Source: an uncultured Campylobacter sp. (lineage in GTDB: Bacteria; Campylobacterota; Campylobacteria; Campylobacterales; Campylobacteraceae). From it: 22,674 nucleotides of DNA. Numbering within the stretch: the stretch's first letter is position 1; every line of letters starts with the position of its first letter. The stretch lies in the NCBI RefSeq assembly GCF_938045775.1, contig NZ_CALIBH010000278.1:1-22674 (forward strand). The letters are read 5' to 3'. Made by a program: the position numbers and the translations under genes. Below, piece by piece: positions 7,195 through 14,556 of the stretch. The notes under the pieces were generated by a model, which saw nothing but the letters and a program-made list of their open reading frames with translations, was not told where the DNA came from and did not search any database.

Positions 7195-8100
7195 TTAATT
7201 CGCCTTATGATATCCCTTTTTAAATTTAAATTGTCTAAATTTTACCTTTTTGCTAAATACCGACAAGGTGCGCGGGACGCTATCCAAATCTATATGCGTT
7301 TTGCGCATAAAATACTCTTTTAATTCCAGATACTCTTTTTTGCTATAAATCAAAACATTTATAATTCTAAGATCGCCCGTTTCGCCGTATATCACAAGTC
7401 GGTCATAGACGCCTAAGCATCTGAAACTGCCATTTTTAAGATGCATCAATATGCTCGCTCCAAACAGGCTAATTGCTATCATCGAAATTAGCGCGATCAT
7501 CGCATGCATTCCGCGCATAACGTATGCACCCAAAGGCCAAAGCGACAAAAACAGAATTTCGGGTATGCTTATCCTCTGCTGCCGGTCCCAGCGCGGATCA
7601 AAACTAATCGCAACGGCGCCGATTTGTTCAAGCTTCAAAGATTTATAAGCTTTATCTACTTTATAATATTTGATATCCGAATCGTTAAATACAAAATAGA
7701 CGCCCTTTTGTTGCTTTCGCCTGATAAAAAACATTACCAAAGCAAAAGGGAGTAATCTAAAATTTTTGGGCTCAATGGGGTTTACTACGGTAACGACCGA
7801 GATGAAGAATAAGCATCCTATAAGCGTAGCAATCGTGGAATATTTCATATAGTCGTAAAAAGCATAGTCTTTTATTATTATCGGATTTTTGTCGTAATCT
7901 CTGGCTTGGACTTCAGAGCTTTTGTTAATAGCGGTATCATCGGAATTTAAAGTCTTAGAGCTTGCATCTTCTAATTTTAAATTTTTGAAGTCGAAAGCAT
8001 TAAAATTTTTGGGATAAAGACCTTCTGTTAGATTTTGCTTTGTATCGCTGTGCTGATTATTTAGGAGTTTTCTTAATTCCTCAAGCCTGCTTTGATCCAT
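7195..8100 (-). CDS. Hypothetical multi-pass membrane protein with extra N-terminal region
   Basis: This 301-residue protein begins with about 60 polar residues, M-D-Q-S-R-L-E-E-L-R-K-L-L, absent from the downstream paralogue. The shared block A-R-D-Y-D-K-N-P-I-I-I-K follows, then two hydrophobic stretches at about 85-125, another hydrophobic region at about 180-215, and the shared C-terminal L-E-L-K-E-Y-F-M-R-K. The ATG has an AAAGGCG ribosome-binding site. Function is unknown. The polar N terminus is probably cytosolic and could be an interaction segment, an inference from composition only. It is AT-rich and sits in an accessory stretch between housekeeping blocks. Confidence 0.75.
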   Translation of the reverse strand: MDQSRLEELRKLLNNQHSDTKQNLTEGLYPKNFNAFDFKNLKLEDASSKTLNSDDTAINKSSEVQARDYDKNPIIIKDYAFYDYMKYSTIATLIGCLFFISVVTVVNPIEPKNFRLLPFALVMFFIRRKQQKGVYFVFNDSDIKYYKVDKAYKSLKLEQIGAVAISFDPRWDRQQRISIPEILFLSLWPLGAYVMRGMHAMIALISMIAISLFGASILMHLKNGSFRCLGVYDRLVIYGETGDLRIINVLIYSKKEYLELKEYFMRKTHIDLDSVPRTLSVFSKKVKFRQFKFKKGYHKAN

Positions 8101-8617
8101 TTATCGCCTTTAAATTTGATGGACGCGCCATTTTATATTCTCATCACTTAAAGCTCAGTAAAAATTTTATCGCTCATTCGCTGTCCTACAATGAGGCAAA
8201 GACTCTAGAAATTTTAAGCTATACGTAAAATCTACCATAAATCCAAAAAAATCTAATCAAGCGTATAAATTTCCTTATTTTTAAATCCGCCTTATACCCA
8301 ACTTTTTAAATTTTAAAGCAACCCTCGTGTCTTATGGCAAATTTCTCTCTTAGCAAATCACCTCTTTCTTAGATTAAGTAGCTAGATAGCTCGATACCCT
8401 GTCGTAAGTTACTTTCTAGCGCTTCACGGAGCTACGCTAAATACGCATCAGGAATTTTAGATGCAGAAACAACCGGTGTGATACTACTAGGCGTAAAATA
8501 TATAAGAAATCTAAAATAGAATCTTTACAGAATTTTTATTAAATTCCGTATTTCAAATTTAAGAAATTTCCGTGGAATTTTGGCTAAATTTCGCATTTTT
8601 ATAATTTTATTATGTCA

Positions 8618-8641
8618 TGGAATTTTCGAGGTAAAATTCCA
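8618..8641. repeat. Inverted repeat, 9-bp stem
   Basis: TGGAATTTT and AAAATTCCA flank a 6-base loop, CGAGGT. It could be a transcript hairpin beyond the PAS gene or a protein-binding palindrome. There is no T-run after it in either direction, so it is not a classical terminator. Confidence 0.6.
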
Positions 8642-8644
8642 ACC

Positions 8645-8658
8645 AATTCCGCGGAATT
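8645..8658. repeat. Perfect 14-bp palindrome AATTCCGCGGAATT
   Basis: It is fully self-complementary, 3 bases beyond the 8618-8641 inverted repeat and 26 bases after the PAS gene's stop. Read from the PAS gene it is the first palindrome in its 3' region and is soon followed by the second. Confidence 0.6.
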
Positions 8659-8683
8659 TTAATTTGCGTCCGTGTCAGTCACA

Positions 8684-9250
8684 CTAGCTAAAAAGCTTTT
8701 TCATCGCCTTAAAAAACATTGCGGTGAGCGGATTTGATTTGCCTGAGACCTTTGCGATCCAGCTCTCGTAGGTCTCGCCTTTACTTTTTAGAAAATCCAC
8801 GAGCGCCTTTTGGCTAGCCTGCATACCGCCGTTTCTTTCAGCATCCAGTAGCGCCCTATAAATAGGCTCTATAGTTTCGATCGCAGATCTTGGCGGAGCC
8901 TTGCGAAATGCCGTGTATTCGGTGATCTGCCCTGTTACAGGGTCTTTTTTAGAAGTAAATTCCGTAATGACCCAATAAAAGCGCCCGTCCTTGGCTAAAT
9001 TTTTAACCATAGCGGTAAAATCCTTGCCTTGTTGTATCGTATCCCACATGAGCTTAAACGCTATGCGCGGCATATCCGGATGACGTATGATGTTATGCGG
9101 CTGCCCCAAAAGCTCAAGCTCACTATAACCGCAAATCATACAAAAATACGGATTTGCAAACGTGATAATGCCCTTCGGATCGGTTTTGGAAACTATATAG
9201 CGCTTCTCATCGAGTTTGATTTCCTGATTAATCGGAGTCGGTCTTTGCAT
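8684..9250 (-). CDS. PAS-domain energy/redox sensor, CetB/Aer-like
   Basis: The 188-residue soluble protein is one PAS domain (about 14-120) followed by a helical tail. The PAS core has D-P-K-G-I-I-T-F-A-N-P-Y-F, G-Y-S-E-L-E-L-L-G, H-N-I-I-R-H-P-D-M-P and W69, the hallmarks of the Aer-type FAD-binding PAS subfamily. In C. jejuni, CetB of similar size carries such a PAS and works with the separate membrane signaller CetA in energy taxis. No CetA-like transducer is beside this gene, so the partner must be encoded elsewhere or be different. The ATG has an AAAGGA ribosome-binding site. FAD binding is inferred from the motif. Confidence 0.85.
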   Translation of the reverse strand: MQRPTPINQEIKLDEKRYIVSKTDPKGIITFANPYFCMICGYSELELLGQPHNIIRHPDMPRIAFKLMWDTIQQGKDFTAMVKNLAKDGRFYWVITEFTSKKDPVTGQITEYTAFRKAPPRSAIETIEPIYRALLDAERNGGMQASQKALVDFLKSKGETYESWIAKVSGKSNPLTAMFFKAMKKLFS

Positions 9251-9281
9251 TTTTAATCCTTTGCTTAAAAATTTATTGCAG

Positions 9282-9287
9282 AGTATA
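9282..9287 (-). promoter_or_regulatory. Possible -10 box of the PAS gene
   Basis: The minus strand reads TATACT about 31 bases upstream of the PAS start codon, after a T-rich stretch. It has no TG extension. I find no flagellar sigma-54 or sigma-28 element here. Confidence 0.35.
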
Positions 9288-9371
9288 TAAAATTTTTCTT
9301 TTCAGAAATATTAAATTTTCGTTAAATTTTTATAAATGTTAAATCTTTAAGTGAATTCTTAAAATTTAATG

Positions 9372-9377
9372 TATAAT
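9372..9377 (+). promoter_or_regulatory. -10 box of the MFS exporter gene
   Basis: A perfect TATAAT, directly preceded by TG, lies 29 bases before the TTG start. The sequence upstream is AT-rich with no clear -35. Confidence 0.6.
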
Positions 9378-9406
9378 CTCAAATCAAAATTTCAAAAGGC
9401 AGCGCG

Positions 9407-10639
9407 TTGAAAAATCCCTTCCTATCGCTTAAATACTCAAATTTTAGAATTTATTGGATCGGGATGAACCTCTCGCTGATCGGTTCTTGGATGCAAAGCG
9501 TCGCGCTGCCGTGGCTAGTGCTAAGCATCACCGCAGACGCTTTTAAGGTCAGCCTTGTAGCCGCGGCGAGGTTCCTGCCCGCGCTACTTTTCATGCCGTT
9601 TTCCGGTGTACTGCTAGATAAGTTTAATCGCAAAAAGATCCTTTTGCTCGCTCAAATAGGCATGGCGGTGACCGCCTCAATTTTCGCGGTTATGAGCTTT
9701 TGCGAGCTATATTCTTTCGGCAAAATTTTATTTTGCGCTTTTGCAAGTGGCATCTTTACCAGCATGGACGCCCCGAGCCGTCAGTCGATGGTAAAAGACC
9801 TCATCGACTCGCCCCGCGATCTAGCCAACGCCATAGCGTTAAATTCTATGTCCTTCAACGTCGCTCGTATTGCAGGACCCGCACTTGCGGGGATCGTAAT
9901 GGCGCTGTGGGGCGTGGGCTTTTGCTTTTTATTCAATGCGCTTAGCTTTTTAGGCATCATCGTTTCGCTGTTTTTCATAAAAATTCCGCCATCCGTTACT
10001 ACGCTATCTAGCAGAAGCGGAGGCGTTTTTGCCTCGATCGGTGCTGGGATTTCGTATGTATTGCACAAAAAAACCCTAAGCGAGCTAATGATAATAGTGC
10101 TTATCGTAGCGACGCTGGTGCCAAATTATAATGTAACAATCTCGGCGCTTGTTAAGCTTAGCCTAGACGCGGATGAGCGCAGCTTTGGATATTTAATGTC
10201 GGCTCTAGGCGTGGGAGCCTTTTGTGGCGCGCTTTTCGTAGCAATTTTTGATAAACTTGGCATCCGTAAAATCAGATCGTGCGCGATCGCTATGGGGGTG
10301 AGCTTAGCTCTTACTGGGGCTGCGAATTCCTTCGCATGGGCTGCGGCAGGGCTTGCCGTAACTGGATTTCTTTTCGTAATCATAAACTCAAGCATCAACT
10401 CCACCGTGCAGATGCATGTAAGCAACGAATTTCGCGGGCGCGTGCTTAGCTTATACGCGCTGTTTTTAATAGGTAGTACGCCATTTGGAGCGCTCATATC
10501 GGGCTTTTTTACAGAGCTACTGGGCGCTCGCGTAGCCCTTGCGATCTGCGGCGCAATTAGCATTTTGCTACTGCTAGCGCTATTTTATGGCTTTAAAATA
10601 CGGCGCAGGACGCATTTTATCTTTCGAGATAAAGTCTAA
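9407..10639 (+). CDS. MFS drug/siderophore-type exporter (DHA3 / EntS-like)
   Basis: The 410-residue inner-membrane protein has about 12 hydrophobic helices. N-terminal features R-I-Y-W-I-G (14-19), S-W-M-Q-S-V-A-L-P-W-L (27-37) and the loop 2-3 motif G-V-L-L-D-K-F-N-R-K-K (67-77) place it in the DHA3 group of proton-driven exporters, which includes EntS and macrolide exporters. The substrate cannot be told from sequence. The start is TTG, supported by an AAAAGG ribosome-binding site 7 bases upstream and by the fit of M-K-N-P-F-L-S-L to the family N terminus. It is a single-gene unit; psrA follows after 85 bases with its own ribosome-binding site. Confidence 0.88.
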   Translation: MKNPFLSLKYSNFRIYWIGMNLSLIGSWMQSVALPWLVLSITADAFKVSLVAAARFLPALLFMPFSGVLLDKFNRKKILLLAQIGMAVTASIFAVMSFCELYSFGKILFCAFASGIFTSMDAPSRQSMVKDLIDSPRDLANAIALNSMSFNVARIAGPALAGIVMALWGVGFCFLFNALSFLGIIVSLFFIKIPPSVTTLSSRSGGVFASIGAGISYVLHKKTLSELMIIVLIVATLVPNYNVTISALVKLSLDADERSFGYLMSALGVGAFCGALFVAIFDKLGIRKIRSCAIAMGVSLALTGAANSFAWAAAGLAVTGFLFVIINSSINSTVQMHVSNEFRGRVLSLYALFLIGSTPFGALISGFFTELLGARVALAICGAISILLLLALFYGFKIRRRTHFIFRDKV

Positions 10640-10724
10640 GCCAAAAGCTGCATTATCAAAATTAACCTTATTTTTACGATGAAGCCTTAGAATTCCTACC
10701 GAAATTTAAAGGTAAGGAGTTTTT

Positions 10725-12989
10725 ATGAATAGACGAAATTTCCTAAAAAGCACCGCCGCGATCGGCACGCTAGCGACGTTAAATCTAAATTTAAACGCTA
10801 GCGCGGTTACAGGCGGAACGGAAAAGAAAGTCGCCAGCGTCTGCGAGATGTGCTCCTCGCGCTGTCCTATCGAGGTGACCGTCAAAGACGGCCGCGGCGC
10901 TCTCATCGAAGGCAACCACAGGTTTGCAAACAAAACCTCCGTCTGCGCTCGCGGCGGAGCGGGCATCAATCAGCTCTACGACGATCAAAGGCTCATTAAG
11001 CCGCTCATTCGCGTAGGCGAGCGCGGCGAGGGCAAATTTAAAGAGGCGAGCTGGGATGAGGCGCTTAAAATTTGCGCGCAGAAGCTTGGCGAGATTTCGC
11101 AAAAATACGGCCCGCAAAGCGTAGTTTTCACCTCTAAAACGGGCGAGCACCACACTCAGATGATGAATTTCGCCTGTGCCTACGGCAGCCCGAACATCTA
11201 CTCGCACTGGTCCTGTTGCCCGATCACCTATAATATCGCCGTGCCGCACACCTTCGGCACCAATATGCGAAGAGACTACGGCGATGCAAAATATATCGTA
11301 AATTTCGGCCACAATCTCTTTGAGGGTATCGACATCTCAAAAACCAAAAAGCTCGCAAAAGCCGCGAGCAGAGAGGATGTAAAGCTTTTGGTGCTCGATC
11401 CGCGCTTTAGCACCGTAGCTTCCAAAGCCGATGAGTGGCTACCGATAAAGCCGGGAACCGACGCGGCGTTTTTGATGGCGCTAATTCACGTCTGGCTGCG
11501 CGATAACAAATACGACAAAAAATTTATCGAACAATACGCCGTGGGGCTAGAGGAGTTAAGGCAGTCCGTGAAGGATACGACGCCGCTTTGGCAAGAGGGC
11601 ATCACGGGCATCAAGGCAGACAAGGTTGAGCGCATCGCAAATGAAATTTACGCCGCGGCTCCCGCAGTCATAATCGATTGGGGTCATAAAACCACGACCG
11701 CCAAAGCCGAATACGTCCGCACGCGCGCTATCGCGATCGCAAACGCGCTGATGGGAAACGTCGAGAGAAAGGGCGGAATTTACTTCTCGAAGGACTCTAA
11801 AACCTTCAACGCGCTTTGCAAAGAGGATCTCTTCCCTACTATCTCAAACCCGGATAAAAATTTTAAAATTCCAAAGACCGCGCGTATCGACGGCTGCGGC
11901 GAAGAAGGTAGCGAAAATTTCTTCGTGCCGCGCAAACACGGCGTTTTGATGCAGATCGCGCCTACGATTTTAAGCGAAAAGCCATATCCGGTAAAAGGCT
12001 GGGTCAGCACGCGCTTTAACCACCTCATCAACGTTGCGGGCGTAGATAAGAGCGTAGAGGCGATCAAAAAGCTGGACTTCGTGCTCGCAATCGACGTGTA
12101 TATGAGCGACTTCGCGTGCTTAGCCGACGTGATCTTGCCCGAATCAACGTATTTGGAGCGTGATGAGTCGATTCAAAACAAAGGCGGCACCGCGCCTGGA
12201 TTTGTGATGCGAAACAAAGCCGTCGAGCCGGTGGGCGATACGAAGTGCGGCTATGAAATTTTTAGAGAGCTTGCAAGGGTGATGAAGATCGATAAAGACT
12301 ACACCTGGAACAACATTGACGAATACCGCATGCAGCAAGCCAAAGGCAACGCCGAGCTAATCGCAAATTTAATCAAAAACGGCTACGTAAGCTACAAGGT
12401 GCCGAAGCTGTATTACCGAGAGCCGAAGCTCGTGGCTAAATTTATCGATAAATATCCTGCCGCGGCGGAATTCGTGGATGAAAACGGCGAGATGAGCTCA
12501 CAGATGAAATTTAAAACCCCGAGCGGCAAGATCGAGCTTTTCGCGCCGGAAGTGGAGGAGCTTTTCGCGGGATACGGCTGCTTAAACACCGAGGGTATGG
12601 ACGTATTCGGCGGGCACAAATACTGCCTAATGACCGGCAAGACCGCGCTTCACACCAACGGCCACACTCAAAATGTCAAAATTTTAAACGATATGATGAA
12701 CGAATCGCCGGTTTGGATCAGCCCGGCTTCTGCAAAAGCGGAGGGGCTAAAGACGGGCGATGTTGTGAAGCTTAAAAACAAATTCGGCGAGCAAAAGGCT
12801 AAAATTTTCGTCACGCAAGGCATCAGGGACGATTGCCTATTTTTATACCACGGCTTTGGGCACGTAAGCCCCGGACTAAAGCGCACGAACGGCGTAGGCA
12901 CCAACCAAAGCGTCCTTCTCGATCCCGCTGCGGGTCCTGTGGTAAGCACGATGGTAACCAACGTCGGTGTCGATATAGTTAAAATTTAA
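10725..12989 (+). CDS. psrA: Polysulfide/thiosulfate reductase molybdopterin subunit A
   Basis: This is the periplasmic catalytic subunit that reduces polysulfide (or thiosulfate) to sulfide using bis-molybdopterin-guanine-dinucleotide. A Tat signal R-R-N-F-L-K (3-8) and a following hydrophobic stretch direct export of the folded protein. The N-terminal [4Fe-4S] motif is C40-x2-C43-x3-C47-x26-C74. The segment S-H-W-S-C-C-P at 160-166 holds the candidate molybdenum-ligand cysteine (C164 or C165). The C-terminal molydopterin dinucleotide-binding domain starts near 625. Length, 754 residues, suits PsrA/PhsA. Substrate cannot be fixed by sequence, but the NrfD-type membrane partner favours the Psr type. 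It heads a psrA-psrB-psrC operon with an AAGGAG ribosome-binding site. Confidence 0.9.
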   Translation: MNRRNFLKSTAAIGTLATLNLNLNASAVTGGTEKKVASVCEMCSSRCPIEVTVKDGRGALIEGNHRFANKTSVCARGGAGINQLYDDQRLIKPLIRVGERGEGKFKEASWDEALKICAQKLGEISQKYGPQSVVFTSKTGEHHTQMMNFACAYGSPNIYSHWSCCPITYNIAVPHTFGTNMRRDYGDAKYIVNFGHNLFEGIDISKTKKLAKAASREDVKLLVLDPRFSTVASKADEWLPIKPGTDAAFLMALIHVWLRDNKYDKKFIEQYAVGLEELRQSVKDTTPLWQEGITGIKADKVERIANEIYAAAPAVIIDWGHKTTTAKAEYVRTRAIAIANALMGNVERKGGIYFSKDSKTFNALCKEDLFPTISNPDKNFKIPKTARIDGCGEEGSENFFVPRKHGVLMQIAPTILSEKPYPVKGWVSTRFNHLINVAGVDKSVEAIKKLDFVLAIDVYMSDFACLADVILPESTYLERDESIQNKGGTAPGFVMRNKAVEPVGDTKCGYEIFRELARVMKIDKDYTWNNIDEYRMQQAKGNAELIANLIKNGYVSYKVPKLYYREPKLVAKFIDKYPAAAEFVDENGEMSSQMKFKTPSGKIELFAPEVEELFAGYGCLNTEGMDVFGGHKYCLMTGKTALHTNGHTQNVKILNDMMNESPVWISPASAKAEGLKTGDVVKLKNKFGEQKAKIFVTQGIRDDCLFLYHGFGHVSPGLKRTNGVGTNQSVLLDPAAGPVVSTMVTNVGVDIVKI

Positions 12990-12999
12990 GGGAGCGGTT

Positions 13000-13566
13000 A
13001 TGAAAAAACTCATAATGATTCACGACGAAAATTTATGTATAGGTTGCCAAGCCTGTTCGGTTGCGTGCAGGAACGAAAACGGCGTACCGAGCGGCGTTTA
13101 TAGGCTGCAAGTGCACGGCAAAACAAGCGGCATTTTTCCAAATTTAAAACTTGATTATTCGCGCGCCAGCTGCGTTATGTGCGAGGATAGCCCCTGCGTG
13201 GACGTCTGCCCTACGGGAGCGAGCTTTAAAACCAAAGACGGCGTAACACTCATAGACGAGAGGCTTTGCGTCAGCTGCAAATACTGCATCCTGGCCTGTC
13301 CTTACGACGCTAGATTTGTCGATCCTATAACGCACGCTATCGGCAAATGCACCTTTTGCTATACGAACCGCACGAGCAAAGGCTTGCAACCTGCCTGCGT
13401 AAGCGTGTGCCCGACCGACGCTTTAGTTTTCGGCGACGTAAACGACGCGGGCTCTGGGGTAAATAAGCTGCTAGCCAAAACGAGCGTAGAATATCCGAAA
13501 GCGTATCTAAACACCAAACCGCGCCTAGCGAATATCAAAAACAAAAAAGGAGGACGCTATGAATAA
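13000..13566 (+). CDS. psrB: Polysulfide reductase iron-sulfur subunit B
   Basis: The 188-residue protein carries electrons from the membrane subunit to the molybdenum site. It has 16 ligand cysteines in four groups, the pattern for four [4Fe-4S] clusters: C13/16/19/23, C58/61/66/70, C90/93/96/100 and C117/120/133/137. There is no signal peptide, as usual for subunits carried out by the Tat signal of the catalytic partner. It starts 10 bases after psrA with a GGGAGCGG ribosome-binding site, and its last 8 bases overlap psrC (ATGAATAA), so the subunits should be made in a coupled way. Confidence 0.92.
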   Translation: MKKLIMIHDENLCIGCQACSVACRNENGVPSGVYRLQVHGKTSGIFPNLKLDYSRASCVMCEDSPCVDVCPTGASFKTKDGVTLIDERLCVSCKYCILACPYDARFVDPITHAIGKCTFCYTNRTSKGLQPACVSVCPTDALVFGDVNDAGSGVNKLLAKTSVEYPKAYLNTKPRLANIKNKKGGRYE

Positions 13567-14530
13567 TATGTGGGGCGATATGAGCCAATACTCTGAAATT
13601 TACTGGCCTTGGCCGATTGCGATTTATCTATTTTTGGCGGGTCTTAGCGCGGGAGCGACGATGGTGGCGCTTTTAGTCAAATGGAACCGCCACGAAAGCG
13701 AGCAAAATTCTATCTGGGACGCGATGATTAGAGCGGGTGCGATCACGGCGCCGCTTACGATCTGCGCGGGGCTTTTGCTTTTGATCTTTGATCTGGGCAA
13801 GCCACTTAGCTTTTATCTTTTGCTGATCAAATTTAACTTTGGCTCGGTGATGAGCCTCGGCGTGGCGGCGCTTTTAATCTACGTGCCGCTTAGCTTCGTA
13901 TTTGCGCTATGCGTCTTCGGCGAGGAAATTTGTAAATTTAAACTGCTCGCCTTTCTGCGACCTATCGTAAATTTACTAAGCTCGTTTGCCAAAGCATCCA
14001 AACTTTTCGAGCGGGTTTTGTTTGTCCTTGCTCTTTGCGTGGGCGCATACACGGGCTTTTTATTAAGCGCGGTGATGAAAATTCCGCTTTGGAATACTCC
14101 GGTGCTGCCGATTTTATTTTTGCTGTCGGGCTTTTCCAGCGGCATCGCGGCGAGTATTTTAGTTGGACTTCTGTTTTTTAAAGGCTCGTTAAACAAAGAT
14201 AGCATAAAATACCTTTTGGTGCTTGATCTGCGCGCGATACTTTTTGAGATTCCGCTTTTGTTCATTCTATTTGTCGGGATGTATTTTGAGGGCGGCACTA
14301 GCGCGCTTGCGGCACAGCAGGCTTTGACGCACGAGGTTTACGGCAAAATTTTCTGGATCGGCGTTTTAGGCACAGGTCTCATCGCTCCGATCATCATCGC
14401 CTTTACGGCGCTGAAAAACCACGCCTACAAACCTGCGTTTATAGTTTTAAATTCTTTCGTCGTGCTTTGCGGCGTGGTCCTGCTTCGCTACTACATCGTA
14501 TATGCGGGGCAAATTTGCACGGGAGCGTAG
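13559..14530 (+). CDS. psrC: Polysulfide reductase membrane anchor C (NrfD family)
   Basis: The 323-residue integral membrane protein has eight or nine hydrophobic helices and the NrfD/PsrC start W-P-W-P-I-A-I-Y-L-F-L-A-G-L-S-A-G-A. It anchors PsrAB on the outer face of the inner membrane and takes electrons from (mena)quinol. It is not the cytochrome-b type of anchor found in Salmonella PhsC, since the haem-binding pattern is absent and the NrfD core is present; this is the main reason for naming the operon psr. The ATG overlaps the psrB stop by 8 bases. The TAG stop sits in the loop of a hairpin. Confidence 0.88.
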   Translation: MNNMWGDMSQYSEIYWPWPIAIYLFLAGLSAGATMVALLVKWNRHESEQNSIWDAMIRAGAITAPLTICAGLLLLIFDLGKPLSFYLLLIKFNFGSVMSLGVAALLIYVPLSFVFALCVFGEEICKFKLLAFLRPIVNLLSSFAKASKLFERVLFVLALCVGAYTGFLLSAVMKIPLWNTPVLPILFLLSGFSSGIAASILVGLLFFKGSLNKDSIKYLLVLDLRAILFEIPLLFILFVGMYFEGGTSALAAQQALTHEVYGKIFWIGVLGTGLIAPIIIAFTALKNHAYKPAFIVLNSFVVLCGVVLLRYYIVYAGQICTGA

Positions 14531-14541
14531 TTTCGCTCCCG
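14520..14541 (+). promoter_or_regulatory. Hairpin A over the psrC stop codon
   Basis: CGGGAGCG pairs with CGCTCCCG (8 bp, all Watson-Crick) around a 6-base loop TAGTTT, whose first three bases are the psrC stop codon. No T-run follows, so it is unlikely to be a plain terminator. It competes with hairpin B for the CGCTCCC arm. Confidence 0.7.
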
Positions 14542-14555
14542 ATTTAGGGAGCGAG
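14532..14555 (+). promoter_or_regulatory. Hairpin B sequestering the response-regulator ribosome-binding site
   Basis: TCGCTCCC pairs with GGGAGCGA (8 bp plus a terminal T-G wobble) around the loop GATTTA. The right arm contains the AGGGAG ribosome-binding site of the next gene and ends directly before its TTG start. The left arm is also the right arm of hairpin A, so only one of the two can form. Confidence 0.7.
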
Positions 14556-14556
14556 T

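Larger units (their letters stand above)
8101..8683. other. 583-bp intergenic stretch, AT-rich, with palindromes at its right end
   Basis: I see no convincing gene here. The left 280 bases are AT-rich without clear structure. A 46-codon stop-to-stop open stretch lies on the plus strand at 8382-8519 (reads ...A-S-R-S-Y-A-K-Y-A-S-G-I-L-D-A-E-T...) with no start codon, possibly a gene remnant. The right end, 8564-8660, carries several GGAATTTT/AAATTCC inverted repeats, listed separately. Confidence 0.5.

Noticed and set aside
8040..8228. 62-codon plus-strand open frame at the start of the large intergenic region
   Set aside because: It begins inside the oppositely oriented membrane-protein gene, lacks a ribosome-binding site and shows no protein-like pattern.
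8581..8595. Possible sigma-54 promoter (TGGC...GC)
   Set aside because: The GG to GC spacing is 9 and not 10 bases and the TTGCA part is poor; no gene starts suitably downstream.
10126..10563. 145-codon minus-strand open frame inside the first MFS gene
   Set aside because: Antisense shadow of a clear 12-helix transporter; no start signals.
10791..11312. 173-codon open frame antisense to psrA
   Set aside because: It lies wholly within the well-supported psrA gene, has no ribosome-binding site and reads like a mirror of GC-rich coding sequence.
13879..14298. 139-codon minus-strand open frame inside psrC
   Set aside because: Antisense to a clear NrfD-type gene; composition is that of a shadow frame.
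14520..14541. Hairpin after psrC as a simple intrinsic terminator
   Set aside because: No T-run follows, and the arm is shared with a second hairpin over the next ribosome-binding site, so a terminator reading explains less.
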